Shown: in pieces, positions 41,873 to 51,000 of the stretch
Layout: the number at the start of each line of letters is the position of its first letter
Numbering within the stretch: position 1 is the stretch's first letter
Assembly (NCBI GenBank): GCA_049419605.1
Contig: JBMSKF010000004.1
Location: 4,111 to 68,110 of the forward strand
From: UBA970 sp049419605
GTDB taxonomy: Bacteria > Bacillota_I > Bacilli_A > RFN20 > CAG-826
Reading direction: 5' to 3'
Length of the DNA stretch: 64,000 nucleotides
Made by a program: the position numbers and the translations under genes
The notes under the pieces: generated by a model
The model's database searches: none
What the model was told of the DNA's origin: nothing
What the model saw: the letters and a program-made list of their open reading frames with translations, nothing else

Positions 41873-42025
41873 ATGAGAAAAAAAATCATTTTAATCTGCA
41901 CTGTATGTCTCGCTCGGAATTATCAAACATCAAGTAAAGGTCAAGGCGTGGCAGAACAACGTTTGGCACTAAAGAAGTATTGCCCAACCTGTAATCGATC
42001 AACCCTTCACCAAGAAAGTAAATAG
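41873..42025 (+). CDS. rpmG: 50S ribosomal protein L33 (zinc type)
   Basis: A 50-residue zinc-ribbon protein. C9-x2-C12 and C37-x2-C40 are the four ligands, with RNYQTS and LKKYCPTCNRSTLH matching Bacillus-type L33. It is too short for common ORF cut-offs. It directly precedes secE, as in Firmicutes. Confidence 0.95.
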   Translation: MRKKIILICTVCLARNYQTSSKGQGVAEQRLALKKYCPTCNRSTLHQESK

Positions 42026-42033
42026 GTTCAACC

Positions 42034-42231
42034 ATGAATGTAAAAAAATTTTTACAAGAAGTTTCTCGAGAATCCAAACGGATTCGATGGCCAAAATCTG
42101 ACACCTTAATCTCATCGATTATCGTGGTAATCATTATTACGGTTTTCTCCGCGATGGCTTTAACCTTAGAAGATTTAGCGGTTGCAGAATTACTCGGACA
42201 AATTCGCAGCGCCTTTGAAACATTAAGATAG
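42034..42231 (+). CDS. secE: Preprotein translocase subunit SecE
   Basis: A 65-residue single-span subunit that clamps SecY. The amphipathic region KKFLQEVSRESKRIRWPKSD is the family signature (E-x-x-K-x-x-W-P), followed by membrane helix LISSIIVVIIITVFSAMAL. Located between rpmG and nusG. The ribosome site of nusG (AGGAGAT) overlaps its stop. Confidence 0.95.
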   Translation: MNVKKFLQEVSRESKRIRWPKSDTLISSIIVVIIITVFSAMALTLEDLAVAELLGQIRSAFETLR

Positions 42232-42240
42232 GAGATATTT

Positions 42241-42828
42241 ATGGAAAATCCAAATCCAATTCAACCAACTGTTCCAACCCCAGTAAATGGCGATAAACAA
42301 TGGTATGTTGTCAGTGCCTACGCTAGCCACGAAAATAAAGTTGCTGACAATCTTCGTCGTCGAGTCAATTCGATGACGATGGAAAATTATATTTTTAGAA
42401 TTCTTGTTGTTGAACAAGAAGAAGCAGTTTTTAAAAATGGTGCCCCAACTGGGAAGAAGAAAATGCGTAATGCTTATCCTGGTTATGTTTTTATTGAAAT
42501 GATCATGACCGATGATTCCTGGTATGTGGTGCGTAACACTCCAGGCGTGACGGGTTTCGTTGGATCTTCAGGTGGCGGTACCAAGCCAATTCCAGTGACA
42601 CCAGAACAAATGGAACCAATCCTTAAGAGAATGGGCATGGTGGATGCGGGTATGTATGATCGTTATGCCGTTGGCGATCACGTCAAAGTCATCCACGGAC
42701 CTCTTGAAGGTACCGAAGGTAAGATTGTCACAATTGATAAAGCCTCTGGTCTAGTCAAAGTTGAAACGGTGTTCTTTGGTCGTTCGACTTCTGTGGAAGT
42801 TGATTTCTCAGAAATCGAAAAAATATAA
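42241..42828 (+). CDS. nusG: Transcription termination/antitermination protein NusG
   Basis: A 195-residue two-domain factor. The NGN domain starts at WYVVSAYASHENKVADNLRRR and includes PGYVFIEMIMTDDSWYVVRNTPGVTGFVG. The C-terminal KOW domain is VGDHVKVIHGPLEGTEGKIV. An N-terminal Asn/Pro-rich run of about 18 residues precedes the domain. It links RNA polymerase to S10 or Rho. A strong terminator follows. Confidence 0.97.
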   Translation: MENPNPIQPTVPTPVNGDKQWYVVSAYASHENKVADNLRRRVNSMTMENYIFRILVVEQEEAVFKNGAPTGKKKMRNAYPGYVFIEMIMTDDSWYVVRNTPGVTGFVGSSGGGTKPIPVTPEQMEPILKRMGMVDAGMYDRYAVGDHVKVIHGPLEGTEGKIVTIDKASGLVKVETVFFGRSTSVEVDFSEIEKI

Positions 42829-42845
42829 TCGCATTTTTGATTAAC

Positions 42846-42876
42846 AAAAAAGTTTGGATTTCTCCAAACTTTTTTT
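42846..42876. terminator. Terminator after nusG (bidirectional)
   Basis: Stem AGTTTGGA (42851-42858) / TCCAAACT (42863-42870) with a four-base loop, A-tract on the left and T-tract on the right. It separates nusG from the convergent ktrA and may serve both. Confidence 0.88.
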
Positions 42877-42879
42877 ATT

Positions 42880-43578
42880 TTAAACTTTATTAATAGCGTT
42901 TGAGAAGGTGATGATGTCTTTGTTTTTACCGATGACATAAATCACATCTTTTGGTTCAACCGTTTCTTGAGCTTTTGGAATTTCAGGAATAATTCCTTCA
43001 AGATCTTCGGCTTTGGTTTTACCACCGGTCTTCTTGATCAAAACAATGTTGATATTAAATTTATTACGCCAGTCGAGATCGATTAATTTTTTGGATTTGA
43101 AATTAACTGGAATGGTTAAAGCAGAAACTGAGTAATATCGATCAAAAGCAAAATATTGACTAAGATTGCTACCTGAAAGGCGAAAAGCGAGTGAATATCC
43201 AGCATCTTCAGTAGGGTGAATAATTTCATGGGCACCTATTTTAGTTAGAATGGGAGCGTATTCTTCATTATCAACGCGTACAACAATATGTTTGATATTG
43301 AGATCAGAAAGTAAAGCGGTGGTAATGATCGCGTCATGTAAATTGTCACCAAATGTAACAATCGCAACATCAACATTATGCACACCTACTTCGCGTAGAC
43401 TTTCACGACTCGTGCAGTCCGCTTTAAAAACAGAGGCGGTTTTCTTTTCTAACATTTTCACGCGAGCCTCATCACGGTCGATCCCAATGACTTGTTGATT
43501 GTTTTCAATCAACGCATTCGCAACACTAAGCCCGTATTGTCCTAAACCAATCACTGCAAAAGATTTTTCTCTGGCCAT
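42880..43578 (-). CDS. ktrA: Potassium uptake regulator KtrA (TrkA family)
   Basis: A 232-residue cytosolic RCK protein that gates KtrB. The Rossmann motif GLGQYGLS (Gly11-Gly13-Gly16) and the ribose-binding acidic residue in IGIDRDEAR show nucleotide binding. A C-terminal RCK_C domain (SVSALTIPVNF to DVIYVIGKNKDI) follows a linker. Ribosome site AGGAGG is clear on the minus strand. It follows ktrB by 11 bases, so the two are an operon. Confidence 0.93.
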   Translation of the reverse strand: MAREKSFAVIGLGQYGLSVANALIENNQQVIGIDRDEARVKMLEKKTASVFKADCTSRESLREVGVHNVDVAIVTFGDNLHDAIITTALLSDLNIKHIVVRVDNEEYAPILTKIGAHEIIHPTEDAGYSLAFRLSGSNLSQYFAFDRYYSVSALTIPVNFKSKKLIDLDWRNKFNINIVLIKKTGGKTKAEDLEGIIPEIPKAQETVEPKDVIYVIGKNKDIITFSNAINKV

Positions 43579-43589
43579 ACATAATCCTC

Positions 43590-44933
43590 CTACCCGATAG
43601 GTACAGTTGCTTCCATATATTGGACTTCACTTTGTTCCGTCCATGAAAGTTTGTCTGAAAAAACAGAAATCGCTGAAATCGGACCAATTCGCCCAAGTAA
43701 CATCACCATCATTAAAATGACTTTGGAAGGTTCTGCTAAATAAGGCGTGACCCCTTCTGAGAATCCTACAGTACCAAATGCAGACACTACTTCAAATAGT
43801 AATGCAGTGCCCGTTTTCACTCCCACGGGATAGGTTGTATTAAATTGTTCTATATATTCAATGGCCATCACGACAAACAAGACAAAGACGATTGAGATGA
43901 CAACCAAGGCCATGGCTTTCAGAATTGATTCAATTGAGAAAGTTCGTTTAAATGCATGGACCTTTTTACCAGAAATCAAAGCCCAAATTGCGAGGAACAC
44001 AATAAAAGTGGTTGTAGTTTTAATCCCACCACCCGTGGAGATTGGGTTGGCACCAATAAACATCAACATCATAATCACAAATTTACTAGCATTGGTGAGT
44101 TCTCTTATGTTTACGATTGTTAGACCTGCGGTACGCGATGAGACTGAAGTAAATAAAGCCAAATCTAGTCTTAAAACTTCACCAGTACTATATTCAGTAA
44201 GGAATAAGGCTAGCGTTCCTACTACAATCAGAATCAAACTCATGACTAACACCACTTTGACAAAGGTTGATAATTTAGAGAGTTGAAACTTAAACTTGAA
44301 GAGTTCCGTCCAAACAAGAAACCCTAGTCCACCGGAAATGATCAAAACCATGGTCACAATTTGAACAAGGGCATTACTTTGGAAGTCAATGAGACTATTA
44401 CTACCTAAAATGTCTAAACCGGCATTATTAAATGCAGAGATGGCTAAAAAGACGGATTGAAAAATCCCTTCTTCAAGACCAAATCTTGGAATCATGACTA
44501 TGGAGTATAACGAAGCCCCTGTGAAAATAAAGACCAAAGCGATTAAAACAACTTGCTGGACAAAGCGAAGCGCACCACTCATGGTAGTGAGGTTTAGAGC
44601 TTGTTTAAGTAAATAACGTTCCATAATGCCAATTTTCTTACCTAAGATAATCGTGAAGAAACTAAAGATGGTGATGATGCCTAAACCACCTAAAACCATT
44701 AAAATCATGAAAATAACAAGACCAAAAGTTGAAAATTGAGCACTAAGATCGCTGTAGACTGATAAACCCGTGACTGCCAAGGCAGAGGTCGCCATAAAGT
44801 AACTATTGATTGGATTACCCCATTGGCCATTTCTTTGGGCAAAAGGTAGGGTTAAAATAAGTCCTCCAATTGCGATGGCAATGAGATAACTTAGTAAAAT
44901 AGTGTAGTAAGGTTTTTTTGTAAAAAAGTTCAT
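43590..44933 (-). CDS. ktrB: Potassium transporter KtrB (TrkH family)
   Basis: A 447-residue membrane channel-like transporter with four membrane-pore-membrane repeats. P-loop selectivity regions appear as FMATSALAVTGLSVY, TSVSSRTAGLTIV, NPISTGGGIKTTT and VSAFGTVGFSEG. The start at 44933 (MNFFTKKPYY) is chosen because a longer frame from 44957 would overlap the -10 box of its own promoter (44956-44961). The gene lies between nusG and rplK on the opposite strand. Confidence 0.9.
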   Translation of the reverse strand: MNFFTKKPYYTILLSYLIAIAIGGLILTLPFAQRNGQWGNPINSYFMATSALAVTGLSVYSDLSAQFSTFGLVIFMILMVLGGLGIITIFSFFTIILGKKIGIMERYLLKQALNLTTMSGALRFVQQVVLIALVFIFTGASLYSIVMIPRFGLEEGIFQSVFLAISAFNNAGLDILGSNSLIDFQSNALVQIVTMVLIISGGLGFLVWTELFKFKFQLSKLSTFVKVVLVMSLILIVVGTLALFLTEYSTGEVLRLDLALFTSVSSRTAGLTIVNIRELTNASKFVIMMLMFIGANPISTGGGIKTTTTFIVFLAIWALISGKKVHAFKRTFSIESILKAMALVVISIVFVLFVVMAIEYIEQFNTTYPVGVKTGTALLFEVVSAFGTVGFSEGVTPYLAEPSKVILMMVMLLGRIGPISAISVFSDKLSWTEQSEVQYMEATVPIG

Positions 44934-44955
44934 AATAATTCTTAGTACGAGGGTC

Positions 44956-44984
44956 ATTATAGGACTAACTTTAAAAAATGTCTA
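44956..44984 (-). promoter_or_regulatory. Promoter of ktrB-ktrA
   Basis: On the minus strand: TAGACA (44984-44979), a 17-base spacer and TATAAT (44961-44956). The start of transcription would fall near 44949, which rules out the ATG at 44957 and leaves a leader of about 16 bases. Confidence 0.7.
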
Positions 44985-45023
44985 TGGTCCAGAAATTTTC
45001 TAACAAAAACTTAATGTTTTTTC

Positions 45024-45052
45024 TTGCTTTTTATAAATTTCCGCATTATAAT
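45024..45052 (+). promoter_or_regulatory. Promoter of rplK operon
   Basis: TTGCTT (45024-45029), a 17-base spacer and TATAAT (45047-45052). Transcription should start near 45059, giving a leader of roughly 98 bases before rplK. Confidence 0.78.
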
Positions 45053-45062
45053 TCTCGAGCAT

Positions 45063-45123
45063 GGACTTTTTGGTCCGTGATTGACGCTGCGTGGAAGGAC
45101 TGATTCATCCGTCGACCACCGCA
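45063..45123 (+). promoter_or_regulatory. Structured leader before rplK
   Basis: A small hairpin GGAC (45063-45066) / GTCC (45073-45076) is followed by a larger one, TGCGTGG (45088-45094) / CCACCGCA (45116-45123) with one bulged C and an inner GAC/GTC pairing. There is no T-run. It may bind a ribosomal protein of the operon (L11 or L1); this is inference. Confidence 0.4.
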
Positions 45124-45156
45124 CGAACAAGAAACATCCATAAGGAGGATTGTAAC

Positions 45157-45579
45157 GTGGCTAAACGAATCGCAAAAGTCGTGAAAATGGAACTACCTGG
45201 AGGCGAAGCTAAACCAGGCCCAAAACTCGCATCCGCAGGGATTGTGATGCCTAAATTTTGCACCGATTTTAATGCAAAAACAGCAGACAAAAAAGGTGAA
45301 ATTATTCCAGTCATCATCACTGCATTTGAAGACAAATCATTTGAGTTCGTCATCAAAACTTCTCCAGTTGCTGGCTTAATTAAGAAAGCTGCTGGCGTTG
45401 AAAGTGGATCAAGTAATCCTAAAACCACTAAAGTTGGAAAAATTTCACGTTCAGCTTTAAAGAAAATTGCGGAATACAAATTACCTGATTTAAACGCTTA
45501 TGACATTGAAGCTGCCATGAAAATTATTGAAGGTTCTGCCCGTAATATGGGCATTACCGTTGAAGAAGACAAGAAGTAA
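45157..45579 (+). CDS. rplK: 50S ribosomal protein L11
   Basis: A 140-residue protein of the GTPase-associated centre. The start is GTG 45157 (VAKRIAKVVKMELPGGEA), set by AAGGAGGATT six to eight bases upstream; longer ATG-initiated frames pass through the leader and ribosome site. GPKLASAGIVMPKFCTDFNA and the C-terminal EGSARNMGITVE are conserved (the usual GP-x-LG-x-x-G-x-N is slightly changed). Confidence 0.95.
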   Translation: MAKRIAKVVKMELPGGEAKPGPKLASAGIVMPKFCTDFNAKTADKKGEIIPVIITAFEDKSFEFVIKTSPVAGLIKKAAGVESGSSNPKTTKVGKISRSALKKIAEYKLPDLNAYDIEAAMKIIEGSARNMGITVEEDKK

Positions 45580-45607
45580 GTGGAAGAGCGTTGCTCGTTA
45601 GCACCAC
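45580..45607 (+). promoter_or_regulatory. Hairpin between rplK and rplA, possible L1 site
   Basis: Outer stem GTGG (45580-45583) / CCAC (45604-45607) and inner stem GAGC (45586-45589) / GCTC (45593-45596), with an asymmetric internal loop of two versus seven bases. Two short helices with an asymmetric loop are what L1 recognises on rRNA and on its own mRNA. The assignment is inference. Confidence 0.4.
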
Positions 45608-45624
45608 AGAAAGAATAAATCATT

Positions 45625-46311
45625 ATGAAACGCGGAAAGAAGTATGAGGCTGCCTTAAAGCTCGTTGACATCAACAAGCTCTATACCATTCAAGAAGCAA
45701 GTGCATTAGTTAAAAAAACATCAACCGTTAAATTTGATGCCACCGTTGATGTTTCTTATCGACTCAATGTTGACACCACCCAAGCAGATCAACAAATCCG
45801 TGGGACGATTGTTTTACCACATGGAAATGGGAAAACCAAAAAAGTCCTAGCGGTTACGTTAAGCAAAACCGCTGATGCAAAAGCTGCAGGTGCAGATTTT
45901 GTTGGTGGTAAAGAATTATTAGAAAAAATTAATAAAGAAAATTGGTTTGACTTCGATGTCATCGTTGCCACGCCTGAAATGATGGGCGAAATTGGTAAAT
46001 TAGGTAAAGTATTAGGTCCCAAAGGATTGATGCCAAATCCAAAAACTGGAACTGTCGCAGTCGATATCGGCAAAGCCATTAAAGAAATTAAGGCGGGTAA
46101 AGTTGAATATCGTTTAGATAAAGAAGCTAACGTCGCAGTCTCTATCGGTCGCGTCAGCTTTACGGAAGCTCAACTTGCTGAAAATTTACAAGCTTTAACG
46201 GATGCAATCGTAAAATCTCGTCCAGCTTCTGTCAAAGGTAACTTCTTCAAAGCCGCAACCATCCACACAACGATGGGTCCTGGCATCAAGTTTACGTTTG
46301 AAGGTCGCTAG
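45625..46311 (+). CDS. rplA: 50S ribosomal protein L1
   Basis: A 228-residue protein of the L1 stalk. The conserved RNA-binding region FDATVDVSYRLNVDTTQADQ and GTIVLPHGNGK lies in domain I, and the signature IGKLGKVLGPKGLMPNPKTG in domain II. Normal length. The usual ribosome site is weak (AAAGAATAAATC); the upstream hairpin may control access. Confidence 0.97.
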   Translation: MKRGKKYEAALKLVDINKLYTIQEASALVKKTSTVKFDATVDVSYRLNVDTTQADQQIRGTIVLPHGNGKTKKVLAVTLSKTADAKAAGADFVGGKELLEKINKENWFDFDVIVATPEMMGEIGKLGKVLGPKGLMPNPKTGTVAVDIGKAIKEIKAGKVEYRLDKEANVAVSIGRVSFTEAQLAENLQALTDAIVKSRPASVKGNFFKAATIHTTMGPGIKFTFEGR

Positions 46312-46326
46312 TCTTTCTTCCCTTGT

Positions 46327-46422
46327 TTGAGTGTTATAGAACCATAGACAGCAACGGCCACGGGGGCTTAATCATGTTGCCGAGGATCTCGATATAAAGA
46401 ATCTCTTGGATCTACAACTCAA
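46327..46422 (+). promoter_or_regulatory. L10 leader (r-protein L10 autoregulatory element)
   Basis: The sequence matches the Gram-positive L10 leader: ATAGACAGCAAC (46335-46344 region) and GTTGCCGAGG (46376-46385) form the kink-turn arm, and TTGAGT (46327-46332) with ACTCAA (46417-46422) closes the structure. In Bacillus, L10(L12)4 binds this element and lowers rplJ-rplL expression. Confidence 0.85.
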
Positions 46423-46455
46423 AAATATAAAACGGTAATCCAAGGAGGTGAACCA

Positions 46456-46959
46456 ATGAACAAAACGATTCTCAAAGAAAAAGAAGCGTTAGTTAACGAA
46501 ATTGAAACGTTAGCAAAAAAGAGTGCATCGATACTCATCGTCGGTTATCAAAAAATGACCGTCGCAGAATTATCAACCTTACGTCGTAACTTACGTAAGA
46601 ACAATGCCCAATTTGGTGTTTACAAAAATACCTTAGTTCGTCGGGCAACGGATAAGTTAGGCATTAAAGATAATGCTTTAACGAATACGTTACAAGGTGC
46701 AAACGGTTTTATTTTTACCAGTGATGCCCTTGAAGGCAGCAAAATCGTGGTCAAGTTTTCTAAGGCCAACGAAAAGCTCGTCGTCAAAGGTGCGATTCAA
46801 GATGGTAAATTTATTGATGCCGCTCAAGTTAAAGTGTTAGCATCTTTACCCGGAAGATCCCAACTCTTATCGATGCTTGCCTCGGCCTTACAAGGTCCGA
46901 TTCGCAAATTGGCAGTAGCAGTCAAAGCTGTTGCTGACAAGCCACAAGCCGCTGCTTAA
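46456..46959 (+). CDS. rplJ: 50S ribosomal protein L10
   Basis: A 167-residue base of the L7/L12 stalk. KEKEALVNEIETLAKKSASI, the VAELSTLRRNLRKNNAQFGVYKN-type RNA-binding region (shown here as LRRNLRKNNAQFGVYKNTL) and the C-terminal helix RKLAVAVKAVADKPQ for L12 dimers are present. A near-perfect AAGGAGGTGA site precedes it, behind the L10 leader. Confidence 0.97.
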   Translation: MNKTILKEKEALVNEIETLAKKSASILIVGYQKMTVAELSTLRRNLRKNNAQFGVYKNTLVRRATDKLGIKDNALTNTLQGANGFIFTSDALEGSKIVVKFSKANEKLVVKGAIQDGKFIDAAQVKVLASLPGRSQLLSMLASALQGPIRKLAVAVKAVADKPQAAA

Positions 46960-46982
46960 TACTGCCATAGGAGGAAATAAAC

Positions 46983-47360
46983 ATGGCCAAATTAACAAAA
47001 GAAGAAATCATTGCCTCAGTTAAAGAAATGACAGTTGTTGAACTCAACGACTTAGTCAAAGCGATTGAAACCGAATTCGGTGTCACCGCTGCCGCTGTTG
47101 CCGCCGCTCCAGCCGCCGCTGCAGATGATGCCGGTGCTAAGAAGGGTCCTGCTGAAGTCACCCTTACTTTAAAGAGTGCTGGTGCACAAAAAGTTGCTGT
47201 CATTAAAGCTGTTCAAGCCATTACTGGTTTAGGCTTAATGGATGCGAAGAAACTCGTTGATGGTGCTCCAAGCAAAATCAAAGAAAAAATCTCACCAGTT
47301 GAAGCTGAAGAACACAAAAAAGCATTGGTTGCTGCCGGTGCTGAAGTCGAAGTTAAGTAA
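46983..47360 (+). CDS. rplL: 50S ribosomal protein L7/L12
   Basis: A 125-residue stalk protein. The dimerising N-terminus (EIIASVKEMTVVELNDLVKA), an Ala-rich hinge (AAAVAAAPAAAADDAG) and the factor-binding C-terminal domain (KVAVIKAVQAITGLGLMDAK and GAPSKIKEKI) are in order. It ends before a hairpin that may attenuate readthrough into the rsmC-like gene and rpoBC. Confidence 0.97.
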   Translation: MAKLTKEEIIASVKEMTVVELNDLVKAIETEFGVTAAAVAAAPAAAADDAGAKKGPAEVTLTLKSAGAQKVAVIKAVQAITGLGLMDAKKLVDGAPSKIKEKISPVEAEEHKKALVAAGAEVEVK

Positions 47361-47380
47361 GCTCAATTTCGAAAAGTTAC

Positions 47381-47409
47381 AAACCTGCCTTTTCATTAAG
47401 GCAGGTTTT
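47381..47409 (+). terminator. Hairpin terminator/attenuator after rplL
   Basis: An 11-bp stem AAACCTGCCTT (47381-47391) / AAGGCAGGTTT (47398-47408), loop TTCATT, followed by only four T. The short T-run suggests partial termination, lowering rpoBC relative to L12, as known for this operon elsewhere. Confidence 0.75.
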
Positions 47410-47432
47410 ACCACTTTATAGGAGGGCGTGAA

Positions 47433-48026
47433 ATGGGTCATTATTTCGAAAATAATCCACCCAAAACCATCAAGGAATTTACGGTCACGTATACCATTGC
47501 TGGAAAAAAATTCACCCTACTAGCCAGTAGCGGGATCTTCGCTAAGCAAGGTCTTGATGATGGTAGTCGATTGCTGATTAATGTGTTGTTGCAAGATGCA
47601 TTAAAAGGTTCATGCTTAGACCTTGGCTGTGGATACGGCCCGGTTGGATTAACACTGGCAAGTCTTAATCCCAACTTGATACTTACACTTGCCGACGTCA
47701 ATGAACGGGCAGTCATTGATGCCAGACATAACGCCCAACGTCTTGGCTTGACGAATCTCCACATATTGACGAGTGATGGTTTTCAAGAATTGACGCGAAC
47801 CTTCGATGTGATTGCCTTTAATCCACCGATTCGCGCCGGAAAAAAAACAATCTACCGTCTTTATCAAGAAGCCAAACAGCATCTTCATCCCGATGGCAGT
47901 TTATATATTGTCATTCGCAAAGATAAAGGCGCTGAATCCCATGAGACCTATTTGCTAACGTTGTTTAGCAAGGTCCTGCGCAGAGACCGAGACAAAGGCT
48001 ATCTCGTGTTGATCGCAAAACCATAA
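47433..48026 (+). CDS. Class I SAM-dependent methyltransferase (RsmC/YbxB-like)
   Basis: A 197-residue methyltransferase. SAM motif I is CLDLGCGYGPVGLTLA, followed by ADVNERAV, and the N/P-P-x motif is FNPPIRAGKKTIY, typical of RsmC-type guanine N2 methyltransferases of small-subunit rRNA. This gene (ybxB in Bacillus) lies between rplL and rpoB in Firmicutes, as here. TAGGAGGGCG ribosome site; rpoB follows ten bases later. Confidence 0.9.
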   Translation: MGHYFENNPPKTIKEFTVTYTIAGKKFTLLASSGIFAKQGLDDGSRLLINVLLQDALKGSCLDLGCGYGPVGLTLASLNPNLILTLADVNERAVIDARHNAQRLGLTNLHILTSDGFQELTRTFDVIAFNPPIRAGKKTIYRLYQEAKQHLHPDGSLYIVIRKDKGAESHETYLLTLFSKVLRRDRDKGYLVLIAKP

Positions 48027-48036
48027 GGAGAGACAT

Positions 48037-51000
48037 ATGGCAAAAACGACAAAGAAAAAAGTTAAAGTTGGTCGCGACACGGTTGCATTAACCGGACCAC
48101 TTAAAATTGGTACTGGCGGTGCTCGCCACTATCAAAACATGGATAACAACCGTGTGAATTATTCCAAGATTTCTGGTGCCCTTCCTTTACCAAACTTAGT
48201 GGAAGTACAAACAGAAAATTATCAATGGCTCTTAGAAAAAGGCCTTGATGAAGCTCTCAAAGATATCTTTCCCATTGAAAATTATGCAGGTACATTAAAA
48301 CTCGAATACTTAGGTTTCCGTTTTGATGCGCCTAGCTACACATATTTAGAATGTAAAGATCGGGATATGACGTATTCCGTTCCCTTACGTGTTAATTTAA
48401 GATTAATTTTTAAAGAAGATGGCAACATCAAAGAATCAGAAGTATTCTTAGGTGATTTCCCATTAATGACGAACTCAGGCACCTTCATCATTAACGGTGT
48501 TGAAAAAGTCATCGTTTCGCAAATCCGTCGTTCTCCAGGTGCTTATTTATCCAAAGCGATGGATAAGACTGGTAAGTTCCTTTTTAAAGCTGACTTGATT
48601 CCAATGAGAGGAACATGGTTAGAATTTGAATCGGACGCAAAAGATGTTTTATCCGTTCGTATCGACCGTCAACGGAAAATGTATGCTTCAATCATTTTAA
48701 AATCTTTATTAGCGTTTGATGAATCAACCCTTGAAGGTAAAAATAAAGAATTACGAGCGCAAGAATATGCGAAGAAATTAGACGAAACGATTATTGGTTT
48801 ATTTGGTGATAAAGATATTTTAAGAAACACATTGGGTAAAGACGCTGATACCGTTTCTACTCACTATGCGTTAAGCCAAATTTTCTCAAAAATGAAACCT
48901 GGTGAACCAAGAACCGATGACGGTATCAATAACTTTATTATTCAAAAGTTTTTTGATCCTAAACGTTATAACTTAGGGATGGCAGGCCGATATAAATATG
49001 CCAAGAAATTAGGTATTTATAATCGCTTAGCTGGAAGAGTCTTAGCCGAAGATTTAGTCGATGCTGATGGCGAAGTTCGTTTAAGCAAAGGCACGTTAGT
49101 CACTAAAGATGTTGTTGAAAAACTCAGAGAAGAAAAATTCTTTGAAAAAGGTGCTCATGAAATTAAAGTACCAATCAACACTGACTTAAATAATCGCAAT
49201 AAAGTGAACGTCATTAAAGTTTTCCCCAACGCCAAGAAGGAAACCATTTCGCATATCGTCGGGACTGATTTGAATTTAAAAGATGAAACGGTCACGATTC
49301 CTGATATGCTTGCCACCTTCTCATACTTTTTAAACTTGATGGATGGTTTTGGTGATACCGATGATATCGATCACTTAGCGAACCGTCGTATTCACTCTGT
49401 GGGTGAATTGATTCAAAATCGCTTCCGTCTAGGTTTATCCAAGATGGCGAAATCGATTCGGGAAAAAATGTCTATTTCTGACATCACCAATGTTACACCA
49501 CAAACCTTAGTGAATATCAAACCGTTAACCGCGCAAGTTAAAGAATTTTTCTCTACCGATCCACTTTCTCAATTTATGGATCAAACGAACCCACTTGCTG
49601 AATTAGCGAACAAGCGTCGTATCTCTGCTTTAGGGAGTGGCGGTATCAAACGTGACCGCGCGTCCTTCGACGTTCGTGACGTTCACTTCTCACACTATGG
49701 TCGTATTTGTCCAATTGAAACACCTGAAGGTCAAAACATTGGTTTAATCACCAATTTAGCGACCTATGCAAAAGTGAATCATTATGGCTTCATTGAAACC
49801 CCTTATCGTAAAGTCGATAAGAAAAATGGTCGTGTTTTAGAAGAAACTGAATATTTATCCGCAGAACAAGAAAGACCCTTTGTTATTGCCCAAGCCTCGA
49901 ACAAACTTGGTAAAGATGGCAAATTCTTAGAAGACAAAATCATTGCACGTTTCAATGGTGATAACATCATGGCGAACATCGAAGATGTGGATTACATGGA
50001 CGTTTCACCAAAACAAGTTGTCTCCATTGCCTCTGCTTGTATTCCATTCTTAGAAAACGACGATACCACTCGGGCATTGATGGGTGCAAACATGCAACGT
50101 CAAGCTTTACCTTTATTAAAACCACAAGCGCCTTTCGTTGGCACAGGTATTGAACACGCGATTGCTCGTGACTCTGGCTTAGCCGTGGTTGCCCAACAAG
50201 ATGGTGAAGTCACGTACATTGATTCTCGTAAAATTGTTGTCAAGACGAAAGGTAGCAGCGAAGAAATTTCCTACCCATTACAAAAGTTTAATCGCTCTAA
50301 CCAAGGAACATGCATTAACCAAGTCTCCATTGTCAAACCAGGACAAAAAGTATTAGCAGGACAAATTCTTGCCGATGGTCCTGCCATGGATAATGGTGAT
50401 TTAGCACTTGGTCAAAACGTGACCATCGCCTTTATGACTTGGAACGGTTATAACTTTGAAGACGCAGTCATCATGTCTGAACGCTTAGTCAAAGAAGATG
50501 TTTATACGTCGATCCATATTGAAGAACATACTTTAGAATGCCGTGCCACTAAATTAGGTGATGAAGAAATTACTCGTGATATTCCTTCTACGAATGAAGA
50601 AGCAAAAGCTTATTTAGATGAACGCGGGATTATTATTCCGGGTGCGGAAGTGAAAGAAGGCGACATCCTTGTTGGTAAAGTGACACCTAAAGGTGTGACC
50701 GAACCTACGAGTGAAGAAAAATTATTACGCGCGATCTTTAGTGAAAAAACTAAAGAAGGTAAAGATTCCTCCCTCCGTGTTCCACATGGTGGTGCAGGTA
50801 TTGTCTTAGATGTAAAAACTTTCTCACGTGAAAAGGGTGATGAACTTGCCCCAGGCGTGAATGAAGTCGTTCGCGTTTATATTGTGCAAAAGAGAAAAAT
50901 TTCCGAAGGTGATAAGATGTCAGGTCGTCACGGTAATAAGGGTGTTATCTCCCGTATTTTACCTGTTGAAGATATGCCATATTTACCAGACGGTACCCCA

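Noticed and set aside
45091..45156. Longer rplK frame from 45091
   Set aside because: It would translate the structured leader and the Shine-Dalgarno site; L11 begins at the GTG after AAGGAGG.
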